The translations under genes and the position numbers were made by a program. From Calamus simplicifolius (Eukaryota > Streptophyta > Magnoliopsida > Arecales > Arecaceae): a stretch of DNA of 64,000 nucleotides. Under the pieces are notes generated by a model that was given only the letters and a program-made list of their open reading frames with translations, ran no database searches and was not told the DNA's origin. Location of the stretch: assembly GCA_900491605.1 (NCBI GenBank), contig UESW01004420.1, positions 421,786 through 485,785 on the forward strand. Direction: 5' to 3'. Position 1 is the stretch's first letter; each line of letters begins with the position of its first letter. This document shows positions 35,859 through 47,365 of this stretch, piece by piece.

Positions 35859-38047
35859 ATGGCCTCCTCACCATCTTGGACTTCTTCTGCTTCCTCTGAC
35901 AACCGTATTTCTCCCTCGAGGCTTCGTGCCTCTTCATCTCCTTCTTCTTTATGGTCCTCCGATCCGGAGGACCATCTTTCCTTGTCCCAATGATCGGCTG
36001 CTGACAGAGCTCCTGCAAGGGGATGCTCGGCGTCGGCCGGCCGGGCCCCAGCGAGAAGGCGCCAGGCGGCGGCCAGCGCCTCTTTGAGGGTGGGGGTGGA
36101 ATCCCCGGAGGGGACCACCTCCACAGTAACGGGTCAAGACTTAGCCAAAATTAGGGCCCGTTACCAGGTACCCCGAGATGTCAGGCTCTTCCTTCCGACC
36201 CCCGATGACAGGGTGGTCTCCTCCCGACCCGGCAGAATGGCCGTTTACGAGATTTTCCTTAGGTTAGGCCTTTGTCTACCCTTTCATCCCTTTTTTATTA
36301 ACCTTTTGGACTATTACTCTTTGACTCCTGCTCAACTGGTCCCAAACTCCCTTTGGACGGTTTGCGCCTTTCTTATCCTTTGCCACCACCACCAAATCAC
36401 CCCCCGACTCTCCCTCTTCCACTGCTTTTACACCCTCAGGCAGCAGAGGGGTTGGTGGCTATTCCAGCCCCGACCCGGTCGCATCCTCAAATTACTTTTT
36501 CCCTCTTCAGTCAAGGGATGAAAATCCTGTTTCTTTTTGCTGACCTCAACCAAGTCAAATCCCAGTGGGGGGACCCCGACCTCCGACCCAACATGAACTC
36601 CACCATCCTCCCAGGAGATCAAGAAGCGCTGGGGCAACTGTTGACCTCCGACATCCTCAAATATAACTTGCTTCTGTCAGAGTACAACCTCTGGCTGGCA
36701 GGCCTCATCTCACATAGCGGTGAGTAATAGACGCCCCAGCACTTAGCTAAATCGCCTTTTCCTCCTTCTTCTCCTTCTTTTTCCCTCTCTCTCTCTCTTT
36801 TTTTTACTGATTCTGACTGATGCTGAGCAGCAATGAAGCCTCCGACCGCCATGATCAGGAAGGCCGCAGTCAAGAGGATGAGGGCCCAGGGGGGCCCGAG
36901 TGAGGGGCAGCAGGTGCCGGCCCCCAAGCGCCTTACTGTGAGGGCATCTCCGTCGGCCGAGCGGTGCGAGCCTCTACCAGCCGCGGAGGTGGACCTGACG
37001 GCTGACACCCCAGAGGGGGCAGCGGCCGAGGGGGCGACGATGGAGGAGCCGACGACAATGGAGGAGCCGGTGACAATGGAGGAACCCCAAGCTCCTAATG
37101 AACCTGCTCCAGCCAAAGTAGACAAGAGTTGGGGGAAAGGGCCATCAGGGGCGGCGAGCCCGTCCCCCAAGCAGATGCCGGCGAGCAGCCCTCCGCACAC
37201 CGAGCCGGAGTACTTCGGGACCGCCGAGGGGAACAGGGCCGGGCCAATCCCTCACTATTTTTCTTTGATAAACGATGGGCGTCGGGCTGAACAACTCATG
37301 TCCTACGTCGTTCAGCCTGATATTCAAGAGGGGCTCCGAACCCTGGGGGCGAATAGGTTCTTTCGGGAGGTCTTCTCAGCTCTCGTTCGAGTAAGTATTT
37401 TTTCTTCTTGCCCTTAGTTTAGAGCACTTAAGCAATTTGCATAGCTGACACTCTGAGTGTAGGTGACCAACTCCGTCGTGCTCGCTTGGGAGGCCATTGG
37501 CGAAGGGGAAGCTATCGCCCGCCAAGTCCAGCAGGATGCCGAGGACGCCCAGGCCCGGGCCGAGGCTGCAGAGAAGGCCTTCGAATTGGCAAGGGTTGAG
37601 TTCGTCGACAAAATAAAGGAGGCTGAGAATAGAGCCGAGGCCGAGGCCAACCGACTACGAGCGGCGCTCAACCAGCTCACAGAGGCCGAGGGCGCGATTG
37701 AAGCCCGAAACCTTTATATAGCCGACTTGAACTCGATGATTCGGGCGGCCGAGGATCGGGCGAAGTGGGCCGAGCAAGAGGTGAAGGCCATGGAGGCCGA
37801 GAGGGCGGCAGCAGCCTCTCTGGCGACGGAGAAGGAAGCCCGAGTCGCTGAGGTGGAGGCTGCCGCCGAGGCCAGGGTTGCCGCGGCCGTGAAGGAGTTC
37901 AAGGCATCGGAGCACTTCACCCACGAGCTGGTTGAAGCTAATGCAGATTTCTATGTCCAAGGGTTTGACGATGCCAAGGAGAAAGTTGCCCAAGTTTTGA
38001 ACCTCCCCCAGGTCACTCATGGACATCGAGCCGAACCAAGAGTCTGA
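35859..38047 (+). pseudogene. Element 2 antisense gene: three exons, gypsy-type transposon domain, coiled coil
   Basis: Exon 1 (35859-36719) starts MASSPSWTSSASSDN. It contains VTGQDLAKIRARYQVP, GRMAVYEIFLRLGL and SSVKG-KSCFF, a PF04195-like 'putative gypsy type transposon' domain. Intron 36720-36830 (CG|GTGAGT ... GAGCAG|CA) and intron 37391-37462 (CGA|GTAAGT ... TGTAG|GT) keep phase. Exon 2 (36831-37390) is Pro/Ala/Glu-rich and basic at its start (MIRKAAVKRMRAQ). Exon 3 (37463-38047) is an Ala/Glu-rich coiled coil of about 195 residues. Damage: a TGA at 35991, another near 36519 and a frame change near 36530. A 3' UTR follows to about 38190. The function is unknown; it is encoded opposite to gag-pol. 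Confidence 0.75.
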
Positions 38048-38439
38048 TGAGGCCTCGGATGGCAGCCCATGGCCGAACCTTGATTTTGTAGTTCATTTTT
38101 GTTTTCATACTAAGTCTGACTTGGTCGGCATTTTGTATACACTAATGTTAATGAAGTATAATTTTTTCATCAATGAAAGTTCTAACTGTGATCTCTTCTC
38201 TGAGTCCCTGGGTCGCTGACGTGGGACCCTTGAAGGCTTCGTTAGCATCGAGAAGCAGCTTTTATTTTTCATGCAACTTCAACTTAGTCATATAGGGCAG
38301 GACCCTTTTGGGAGAGCTAAGGGAGACGGGTCGTGTCTGCCCCCCAGGGACCCGGGCTTCCGAGCACTGATGAAACGTCGATCTTGGGCCGACGAGGATG
38401 ACTTGGACTTCTAAGCACCGATGGAATATCGGTCTTGGA

Positions 38440-39235
38440 CTGCCAAGGATGACTTGGGCTTTTTGAATCCGATGGTACATCAGTCTGCCAGTGGTACACT
38501 GGGCTTTCCATGCCGAGTCTGGCCTCAGGCTTCTTTGAATCTGATGGTACATCGGGTCTTCGATGCCAATGGTATATTGGGCTTTTTGTTGAGAGTCGAT
38601 GGTACATCGGTCTGCCAGTGGTACATTGGGCTTTCCATGCCAACTCTGGCCTCGGGCTTTTTTTTTTTTGAATCCGATGGTACATCAGGTCTTCGATGCC
38701 AATGGTATATTGGACTTTTTGTTAAGAGCCGATGGTACATCGATCTGCCAGTGGTACATTGGGCTTTCCATATCAAGTCTGGCCTCGAGCTTTTTTGAAT
38801 CCGATGGTACATCGGGTCTTCGATGCCAATGGTACATTGGACTTTTTATTGAGAGCCGATGGTACATCGGTCTGTCAGTGGTACACTGGGCTTTCCATGC
38901 CGAGTCTAGCCTCGGACTTTTTTTGGATCCGATGGTACATCGGGTCTTCGATGCCAATGGTACATTGGGCTTTTTGTTGAGAGCCGATGGTACATCGGTC
39001 TGCCAGTGGTACACTGGGCTTTCCATGCCGAGTCTGGCCTCGAGCTTCTTTGAATCTGATGGTACATCGGGTCTTCGATGCTAATGGTACATTGGGCTTT
39101 TTGTTGAGAGCCTATGGTACATCGGTCTGCCAGTGGTACATTGGGCTTTCCATGCCGAGTCGGGCTTTTTTTGAATCCGATGGTACATCGGGTCTTCGAT
39201 GCCAATGGTACATTGGGCTTTTTGTCGAGAAGCTG
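38440..39235. repeat. Tandem array of dyad-rich 127-bp units, element 2
   Basis: About five and a half units begin at 38535, 38670, 38797, 38926, 39053 and 39174 (spacing 121-135 bp). Each full unit has four 15-nt inverted repeats with 6-bp arms and a GTA loop: CCGATG-GTA-CATCGG (twice), CCAATG-GTA-CATTGG and CCAGTG-GTA-CACTGG. Arm changes are compensated on the other arm; some copies have CCAGTG with CATTGG, a G-T wobble. The array lies between the end of integrase and the 3' end of the antisense gene. Long open frames in it on both strands come from periodicity. Confidence 0.92.
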
Positions 39236-39431
39236 AGATGCTTAAACCTCTATTTATTAGTTTCAAGTGCGGGGTGGGAGCCCCAAGAGAATACAATCGT
39301 GAAATTTCGTATAAAGAAAGAGTACGCTACTGATAATATCGACGGAGGTTATCGGCGTTCCACGTCCATGGGAGCGGCTTTCCATCCAGCTCTTCTATTT
39401 TGTATGCTCCGTGGCAGAGTGCCTTGGTGAT

Positions 39432-40260
39432 CTAGTAGGGTCCTTCCCAGTTCTGTGCTAGCTTGCCCCCTCCCATCGGTTTTGAGATTTTAGCTCGACG
39501 AAGGATGAGGTCCCCCGGTAAGAAGGTCCTTGGGCGGACACAAGCATTGTAATATCTAGTCGCTCGCGGTCGGTAGGCTACCATTCGGTGTCGCGCTCGG
39601 TCCCGTACCTCTTCCACCAGGTCAAGGTTGGCTCGCAACTGGCTCGGGTTATCTTCCTCGCTGTAGGCTTCCACTCTGGGGCTCGGGGCACCGCTCTCAA
39701 TCCTTGGAGAACGATGCGGTTGGTCACCTCGGTCGTTCCGTTGGTCTGAGGATGCCCTACAGAGGTAAACCGCTGATGGATGCCAAGCTCGGTGCAGAAC
39801 TCCCGGAAAGGTGCATTGTCGAACTGTCGGCCATTATCGGTGACCAGGGTATGTGGGAGCCCAAACCGACATATGATTGACTTCCAAAAGAAGGATCTCA
39901 CTTTACTCTCAGTGATCTTGGCCAAGAGCCTCAGCTTCGACCCTTGGTGAAGTGGTCCACCGCCACCAGAGGAACTTCGCTGCCCGGAGGCCGGGGAAAT
40001 GGACCCAAGATATCCATGCCCCACTGGGCGAAGGGCCAAGGGCTGCCAAAGGGGTCAGGTGAGATGTGGCTGCCGCTGGATATTGGCATGACGTTGGCAG
40101 CTATCACACTTCTTGACAAGCTCGGCCGCGTCCTCCTTCATTGTCAACCAAAATACCCTTGGCGCAGGGCCTTGTATGCCAGGGCTCTGCCCCCCAGATG
40201 ACTTCCGCATATGCCTTCATGGATCTCCTAAGGATATAATCAGCTTTGCAAGCCCACACA
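39432..40260 (-). pseudogene. Element 2 integrase remnant
   Basis: Read leftwards: a zinc-binding remnant and CDSCQRH-like segment (about 40080-40240), then QWGMDILGPFP, LVAVDHFTKG (first Asp), SIICRFGLPHTLVTDNGRQF (second Asp) and GHPQTNGTTE (Glu). The end is AQNWEGPY at 39432. Frameshifts lie near 39910-39960. Same family as the element 1 integrase. Confidence 0.85.
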
Positions 40261-40670
40261 CCTAAGGACCGGGTATGAGAATGATCTTCGATAAAGCTTC
40301 CCGTCCATCATCAAGAACTCGGGGCCCTTCGCCTGAGCAGTTGGCCTCAGCCGGGTCCTCCGGGAGGGTGCCGTCGGTCAAGTATCGGATGTAGGCATCC
40401 ATCCAGGAGGGCTCCTGCTCCGGCAGTGCTTCATCTGCCGCCTCAATGCTTGGGACTTGTAGATGCTCCACGTATGTCCTTCCCAACGTCCCATCGACCG
40501 AAGTGGCCAAGCGGGACAGCGCGTCAGCCCTGGCATTCTCCGCCCTGGGGATATAGCTGACACGAAATAAGAAAAATGAGACGCCTGGGATGCACCTTGC
40601 TCAAGTAGCGGGACATGGTGGGGTCCCTAGCCTCGTACTCCCAGCGACTTGTCCAGAAAGCTGAGAGTCC

Positions 40671-41020
40671 GTGAAGGCCCTCAGCGCCCCGCGCCCAGCT
40701 CCTTGGCTAGCTCATCCCGCCAGCAGGGCTTCGTATTCCGCCTGGTTATTGGTCGCTGGGAACTGGAACCTGAGGGCATACTCCACCACGTCTCCCTCGG
40801 CTCGCAAGAATGAGTCCGGCTCCACTCCCTTGAGAGTTTGCCGCTCCATCCACATGCAGGATCCAATCCTCTCTCCCCTGGTGAGGGGACTCCGCCTCCG
40901 GTGCTCCTCCTCCATGTCCTCTGTCCAAGAGCACTCGACTAGAAAGTCCGCCAACACCTGGGACTTCATGGCTGGCCTTGGCCGGATGGACAGGTCGAAC
41001 TCGCTAACTTGATGGCCCAT
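40671..41020 (-). pseudogene. Element 2 second (archaeal-like) RNase H remnant
   Basis: Residues ADFLVEC, a VDGA-like first-Asp segment (in another frame), YALRFQFPATNNQAEYEALLAG with the Glu, and further pieces to about 40670 match the extra RNase H of Tat elements. Several frame changes interrupt it. Confidence 0.7.
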
Positions 41021-41390
41021 TTAGCCAGCCGGCCGGAGGTGTCGGGGCGGACAGAATAGTCGCAGGGGCTGGTCCGTGAGCACCACGATGGGATGAGCTT
41101 GAAAGTAAGGCCGAAGGCGCTGAGTAGAGACCACCAGGGCGAAGATGATCTTCTCGGTTTTTGAATACCTGGTCTCAGCGTCATGGAGTACCTTGCTGGT
41201 GTAGTAGATGGCTTCTGGGCTCCGTCGGTATCCATGCGCACAAGCACGGAGCTGACGCCTCGGGGGAGGCGGCCAGATATAAAAAGAGCTCCTCCCCATT
41301 TTCAGGCTTGGACAACAGTGGGGAGTAGAGAGAAACTGCTTCAATTCTTCGAAGGAGCCTGACACTCCTTCGTCCACTCGAAGCCGTTGA
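41021..41390 (-). pseudogene. Element 2 first RNase H remnant
   Basis: IYYTSKVLHDAETRYSKTEK, IIFALVVSTQRLRPYFQAHP and IVVLTDQP lie on the minus strand in a 133-codon open stretch (41021-41422). They correspond to the RT-linked RNase H, one frame away from the adjoining RT. Confidence 0.75.
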
Positions 41391-42190
41391 TCTTGCGCAG
41401 CGCCTTGAAAAAGGGTAGGCACCTCTCCGCCGACCTTGACATGAAACGACTCAAGGCGCCACCCTCCCCGTCAGGCGCTGCACCTCCTTCTTATTGCTGG
41501 GGGCCGCATCTCCAGGATGGCTCTGATCTTGTCGGGGTTGGCTTCGATCCCGCGCTGGGTCACCATGAACCCAGGAACTTGCCAGCCGCTACTCCGAAAG
41601 CGCATTTGTGGGGGTTGAGCTTCATTCGGTACCGACGCAGGTTGGCGAAAGTCTCCTCGAGATCGGCACATGGTCCTGCATGGGTGCTCTTGGTCAGCAT
41701 GTCATCCACATATACCTCCATGTTGCGCCCCATTGATTCTCGAAAACCTTGTTCATAACCTTTGGTAAGTGGCCCCGGCGTTTTTCAGTCCAAAGGGCAT
41801 CACCCTGTAACAGTAGATCCCCTTCTCGTGACAAAGGAGGTTGCCTCTTCATCTGCTGAGCTCATCTTGATTTGATTGTACCCCGAAAACGCATCCATGA
41901 AACTGAGCGTCCCGTGCCCGGAGGTGGCGTCTACCAGCTGGTCGATCCGGGGGAGCGGGAAGCTGTCCTTGGGCATGCCTTATTGAGGTCGGTGAAGTCC
42001 ACACATCCTCCAGCTTCCACTGGCCTTCCGAACCATCACGACATTCGCCAACCAGTCAGGGTAGCGCACCTCGCGAATGTGGCCAGCCGCAACAGCTTCC
42101 GCACCTCTTCAACAGCCTTCTGTCGGTCCGGAGCAAAACTCCTTTTCTTCTGCCTGACGGGCCGGCACTCTGGAATGTTGAGCTGTGTGT
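41391..42190 (-). pseudogene. Element 2 reverse transcriptase remnant
   Basis: The minus strand has YPDWLANVV (about 42050), a DFTDLNKA-like block, SGYNQIK, and the catalytic YVDD at 41701-41712 followed by MLTK. After it come MKLNPHKCAF and QRGIEANPDKI. Several single-base frameshifts and stops break the frame. Confidence 0.85.
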
Positions 42191-42573
42191 AATCACCTCC
42201 TCCGGGATTCCGGGCATGTCGGATGCTGACCAGCGAAGACGTCGGCGTTGGCCCGCAGAAAGGCTAGGAGCTGGTACGAGCTTCGTCGGAAGCAGAGCTC
42301 CAACGCGGATCGTCTGGGGTCCTCCCCGAGGGGGAAAGGTAAGCAGCCGCTCGGCCGGTTCCCCCCTCCTCTCCAGTCTCGGGGTCAAGGCTTCTGGTGC
42401 AGGTGCAAGACTGGGGGCCAGTGGCAGCAAAGTGGTGGTAGGTCCTGCTCCCCTCGCATCTCGCCGATCCCGCTGGTTGGGAACCTCACAAGGAGTCGCT
42501 TGGTGGAATGACGGCGTCCAAGAGGTTGAGCCCGGGCCTCCCAAGAATGCGTTGTACGCCAGGGGCACACGGA

Positions 42574-42804
42574 CTACCAGAATTTTATAAGACAGTGCTC
42601 TGGCACGGAGCCGTTCCAGCTGACAGGAAGAGTAATTTCCCCCTCGACCTCACGAATCTCCGTGAATCCCATCAAAGGCGTGACGACAGGCCGAAGTAGA
42701 TCATGCGACAGGTTCATGCGAACAAAGGCGTCGTAGTTCAAAACATCTACTGAGCTTCCACTGTCGACTAAGATTCGTTTTACAGGATGCTTAGCAATCG
42801 TCAT
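42574..42804 (-). pseudogene. Element 2 aspartic protease remnant
   Basis: VKRILVDSGSSVDVLNYDAF contains the catalytic DSGSS. VTPLMGFTE and a frame-changed YNAFLG-P segment (near 42540) follow. Placement between the zinc knuckle and RT is as expected. Confidence 0.8.
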
Positions 42805-42867
42805 GGATACGACGACGCTATCATCATCTTTTTACAACCCCCTCTAAGTCCTTTTCGAAAAAAGGAA

Positions 42868-44449
42868 TTACAGTTTCACTCCTCCCTCCCCCCTTGGTCT
42901 CTTCGGCGGGCCTCCTGCCCCCCAGGAAATCATCGCCACTGTCTTCTCCGTCGGGGTGTTATCAATCATCGGCGGCGCAGGCGCTGACGGGCCAGGAGCT
43001 CCTGGGTTGTTCCTTTGGACGAACTTCCTCAGGTGGCCTTGCTGAATGAGGTCTTCAATGGCTTTCTTCAGCTGTCGGCAGTCGTCGGTGTTGTGGCCAT
43101 GGTCCCGGTGGTAGCGGCAGTAGAGATTTTTGTTGGGGGATCTTCGGGTTGATGGGAGGAGGGCGCTGCAGATAGGGCTCCCCTTCGATCTCGAGCAGGA
43201 TCTGGGATATGGGAGCAAGCAGCGGAGTGTAAGGCCCGTCTCTCGGTGCAGGAGGTCGAGGACGGTTGTCTGGTCGGCGAGGAGGCTCGGGCCTCCTGGG
43301 GCGGGCTTCCGCAGGTTCTGGCTGGGTTGGCTTCCGGGGTGCTCCCGCCGGCCTTCACGCCGGGAAAGTCAGCTTCGTCGCCCGGATGTACTTCTGGGCG
43401 CGGATCAAAAGTTCGGAGTAGGACCCGGCGGCTTTTGTCAAGGGAGTATGCGAAGCGAGAAGGGCGGAGCCCCCGCTTCAAGCCAAGGTTGCCACCGAGT
43501 CCTCCAGGTTGTATACCTCCAAGGCGGCCTCCTTGAACCGGGCGACGTAGTCCCGCAGGGACTCGCCATTCTTCTGCTGGACGAACAGACTGTCTGCCAC
43601 CCTTGGGATCTTCCGGCAAGCGTCAAAGTGGGCCAAAAAGCCCTCTCCAACTGGCGGAAAGAGTCGATGCTTCGTGGCGGCAGGCGAGAATACCATGCCC
43701 GAGCAGCTTTTTTCAGGGTAGCGGGAAAGCAACACACATGAGCGAGTCGGTGGCCCCCTGAACTTGCATAAGCACCTTGTAGCTCTCCAAATGGTCCAGG
43801 GGTCCGTGGTCCCGTCGTATGGGTCCAGTTGAGGAAGGCGGAACCTGGTAGAGATAGGCTCTTCCATGATGCGGCGGACAGGGAGGCCGACTGTCGTAGT
43901 CAGCCTCTGGCAGGTGGTGATCCGACGGCTGAGCTCCTCCAGCTTCTGGTTGCACTCCTCGAGTCGACGCTCAGCTCGACGAGGCATCCGGCCATCAAAG
44001 GAGCCCTCCCCCGAAGATTCAGAAGAAGAGCGGCGGCGATGCCGGCGCGGCGCTCCGCCTCCTTTCCGTGCCGCCGCTTGGGAGACGCTGGCGTGGCGAG
44101 AAGGAGACCGGGGCCTTTTGGATGCTTCGCGGGTGCGGCTTGGCCGGGATCGGCGGTGATGATCTGCAGGAAGGGGACTCCGGCGGGAGGAGTGCTGGCT
44201 AGGCTGCATCACTCCAGGGACAGACGGGGGCTCCGGTTGTGCGCAAGGCCACCGCTTGGTGTTGCAGGCCTTGACCACCGCCGCCAACGACTGGACTTGT
44301 GGCAGGGCAGCGAATCGATCTTCTTGAAGCTGCTGCGGGGAGGCTGCAGGAACAGCTAGGGGAGCCGGGGGGGCCTCCGCGGGTGGACCAGCCCCGCAGC
44401 GCTGCCCCCCAGCGCGACCGGCTGAAACCTTCGTTCGAGTCGTCACCAT
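42868..44449 (-). pseudogene. gag: Element 2 gag remnant with zinc knuckle
   Basis: The likely start is MVTTRTKVSAG at 44449. The N-terminal half is basic and Pro/Arg/Ser-rich. The capsid-like domain shows LPQLDPYDGTTDP, DHLESYKVLMQVQGATDSL and FVQQKNGESLRDYVARF, with frame changes near 43640-43830. A knuckle, YCRYHRDHGHNTDDC, lies at about 43069-43113. The product would package the element RNA. Plus-strand open frames over this GC-rich region are shadows. Confidence 0.8.
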
Positions 44450-44499
44450 GGCTTGAAGCTCAGGAGAAAGAAGGCAGCTGGTTCGAAGTTTTTCTTTTC

Positions 44500-44517
44500 C
44501 CCCTTCCTGGCGCGCCA
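44500..44517 (-). promoter_or_regulatory. Primer-binding-site candidate, element 2
   Basis: On the minus strand, three bases after the end of the 5' LTR, the sequence is TGGCGCGCCAGGAAGGGG. It begins with the TGG that pairs with a tRNA CCA end. I do not assign the tRNA. Confidence 0.65.
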
Positions 44518-44520
44518 ATC

Positions 44521-45352
44521 TGATGACGCCAAGTCACCTTCCTCGAACGCCAGAGAATGGAGGTCCTCCTCGCCGGACTCCTACAAGAAAAGTCCCCGAA
44601 GACCGGATGCTCCGGTGAGGACCCTTCGACGCTCAAGCCAGTCACTCGTGAACAGACAAGAGTTAGCTAGCAGAAGAAAGCTTAGAGAATTAGGGTTCAT
44701 GATCCTTCCCTTATTGTAAATGTGAGCTTTTATACATGTTCAAAGATCTCCCCCTTTCCTTGCTTCCAGAAGGTTACCGATTTCAAGATATCCCCATCTG
44801 ATAACGGACAAAAAGGAGGGCCGACAGTGACGGATCATATCGTTACTGTGCGTCAGAGGTGTCCTGCTTGATTTGCCACCCGCCAATACGGTCTTACAAG
44901 TGTTGGGCGACCGCGACTGCATCAGGTATGTGCCGTTAAGAGGTATGGCCGTATGCAGCCGCAGGCGAGTGGTGAGTCGTACGCCGTAATGGGATATGGC
45001 CATACGTAGTCGCAGGCGAGTAGTGGGTTGCACGCCGTAACGGAGTATGACCATGTACTGTTATGGACGTGTGGTGGACCATACGCCTTAATGAGGCATG
45101 GCGACGCATCGTAGCAGACGAGTAGTGGGCCGCGTGGGCGTGCCAGGTGGCACGTTGCCAGACCATAACGGATGTCCCGGAGGCCGAAGCGGGCCTCGGA
45201 GGTTGAAGGCTCCGAAGCGGGTATCGGAGGTTGGCTTCGGAGGTTGGCCTCGAAGGTTGGCCTTAGAGGTTAAATGATGCCCCCAAGGCCGAAGCGGGAC
45301 GTCGTCAGTCTCCTTTACCGTTAACCCTGACGGTGCTGGATCAGCCATATTA
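44521..45352 (-). repeat. Element 2 5' LTR (right copy)
   Basis: 832 bp, homologous to 34415-35302. It begins TGATGACGCC and ends CATATTA, so the terminal CA has mutated to TA. It has three rather than six 13-bp units and lacks roughly 27 bp near 45155, which together explain most of the 56-bp length difference. Confidence 0.95.
44728..44734 (-). promoter_or_regulatory. TATA box of the element 2 5' LTR
   Basis: TATAAAA on the minus strand (CATGTATAAAAGCTCAC), pointing toward gag-pol and conserved in both LTRs. Confidence 0.6.
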
Positions 45353-45357
45353 TATGG
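45353..45357. repeat. Target-site duplication (right), element 2
   Basis: TATGG follows the right LTR directly and matches 34410-34414. Confidence 0.85.
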
Positions 45358-45374
45358 TATACTACATAGGATAA

Positions 45375-45690
45375 AATAAAAGAAAGGATAGAATAAGATA
45401 AAAAATTATACTATATGATATTTGATAAAATGAGAGAAAATCAATTACGATGGTTTGGACATATACAATGAAAACCTTTAAATGCTTCAGTTAGAAAGAG
45501 TGATCTTCTAATAATCTATAGTAGGATAGAGATAGAGGTAGATCTAAATTAATATGAATAAAATAATTAAAAAATATAACTATTTATAATTTGAATATCA
45601 ACCTAGTCCTAAATAAATAGAGCAGAGTGGAGGAAGTAGATTCATGTAGCCAACCCTATATAGTTGAAAAAAGGCTAAGATGAGTTAAGT
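45375..45690 (+). mobile_element. LINE 3' fragment (probably RTE-like)
   Basis: A decayed C-terminus of a LINE reverse transcriptase is readable: KMRENQLRWFGHIQ, then KPLNASVRKSDLL, later RAEWRK-IHVANP. The tail TTGAAAAAAGGCTAAGATGA ends in a GAGTTAAGTTGAGT microsatellite. The 3' end matches the retroposon at 18102-18360. It begins within about 20 bp of the outer edge of element 2. Clade assignment is tentative. Confidence 0.7.
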
Positions 45691-47326
45691 TGAGTATTTG
45701 ATATTTGTTATATGTAAGAATAACAAATTAAATAGAATAAAAATTATATTTTCTTATAATTGATGTTATGCAGAATTGGATAGGATGATGGATTTGATAA
45801 TTATATCGATCCTTAAAAAAATAAAAAGTAGTTTGATAAGAAAAAAATAAAAATAATGATTTTGGTAAGATAAATTATTCTCTTTTAATTGAATTAGCAG
45901 TTTTTTGGGATAGAATTTTACTCAATCTTTACTAACAACAAACATAAAAAAGATTAAAAAAATTCTATCTAAAATTTCATCTAAAATTTGAAGGCTTCGG
46001 AATTCTAATTCCATCAAAGCTATAGCTGTTCATCTATTCTTTTAAGTAGAATAGAGTTATTCTTGTAAGTAAATATAGTTTCTTTCATATGTCAATTATC
46101 TATTAAAAACTTATTTATCTCGCATTAAAGATCATATTAATTAAAAAAAAGACAAATAAAATCAATCAATTCATGGCCCTGTGCATGAATCACATAAGAA
46201 AATCCAAAACATTTTTTTTTTTGTTGAGAAATCTAAAGAATGCCAAAAATTATACTAGTATGAGCAGCAGAAAATATGGGGAGCATCTAAAAAGGAAAAA
46301 AAAAAAAAATAGACATTTTATTCAAAAGAAAAGGGTAAAGAAAAAAGTCAGTGCATGATAAGACATTCGACTCCTACCCTTGGCAATTGAGTGAGCTCAC
46401 CGGGTGGTTCCTGGACCACAGGCCTTCTGGGGACAGGATGAGGCATTTGTAACCCTGGTGAGGGTATTCTAGGGAATAGAAAAAGGTTCAAATTGGGACC
46501 GCTCGTGCGCCGTGGAGGGCCCCACGGTGGGAGAAGGTGAGCGCCCTGAGGACGAAAAGGACGGCCCGAAGTCGGCGGTTTATCTCCGTGGATTCCGCAG
46601 CGATTAATTTTGTCGCGCGGTGGAATCCGAGGCCGCGCTCGAGCCACGAGTCGCTCCCGAGGATTTCGTTTCAAAAGGCCCCAAAATCGCCGCCCGCTCC
46701 ACACCAACTCAATGGCCACGCTCGCCCCCTCCCCAATCCAAATAACGCCAAAGCTGCCACTGTTCATCTTCATCGTGCCGAAGATTTTTTTTTTTTTTTT
46801 ACAGTTTCTTCATTTATTTATTTCCATTTTGTTGATAGAACTAATATGATATCGCAATCTCCATTGCTGATAAAATTGATTTTTTTTTTTTTGAATCAAT
46901 TCATTCATTCCATGGTGCTGATTGTGTTGTTATAAACTAATATTGAATTCATTTATGAGGTTAAGATATTTGTTGGAAGTTGCTACTTGTCTTTCATGTT
47001 GCCCCTATGTTGAGATCATTAGGGATTCATTTCACATCATTATCAAATTTAGAATTAAGATTAAATTTTACTCGAATCAAAATTAGGATTGTTCATTCCT
47101 TCCATCTATTTAGTTTACATTGGGATCAAAATTAAAATCAAAAACTTGAATAGATCAAATTTTAGATCATCATATTGAGAATACATCAAAAATTATAAAA
47201 AGTACTATGTAAATTTTATCATAATTCATCAAAATTTAATAATAAATGATTAAAAATATCAGTACAGAGATCGATCCACCTTTCCTAACAATATAGTTGA
47301 AGAGCTTAGGGAGAGAAGTATTATAT

Positions 47327-47365
<39 letters not shown>

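Larger units (their letters stand above)
34415..45352 (-). mobile_element. Element 2: full-length Ty3/gypsy retrotransposon, Tat-like
   Basis: This 10.9-kb element has LTRs at 34415-35302 and 44521-45352 and TATGG duplications outside both. Inside the right LTR is a primer-binding-site candidate; inside the left LTR is a polypurine tract. gag, protease, RT, two RNase H domains and integrase run right to left. A tandem dyad array (38440-39235) and an antisense three-exon gene on the plus strand (35859-38047) fill the part between integrase and the 3' LTR. Stops and frameshifts inactivate gag-pol. By hand, the first 310 bp of the two LTRs differ at about 25 positions, mostly transitions, so the insertion is old. 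Confidence 0.95.

Noticed and set aside
38262..39430. Open frames on both strands with repeated MYHR / GTSGLRCQ motifs
   Set aside because: Translations of the 127-bp tandem array; the period makes all frames look open.
43829..44359. 176-codon plus-strand frame
   Set aside because: Shadow of the GC-rich gag region of element 2 on the minus strand.
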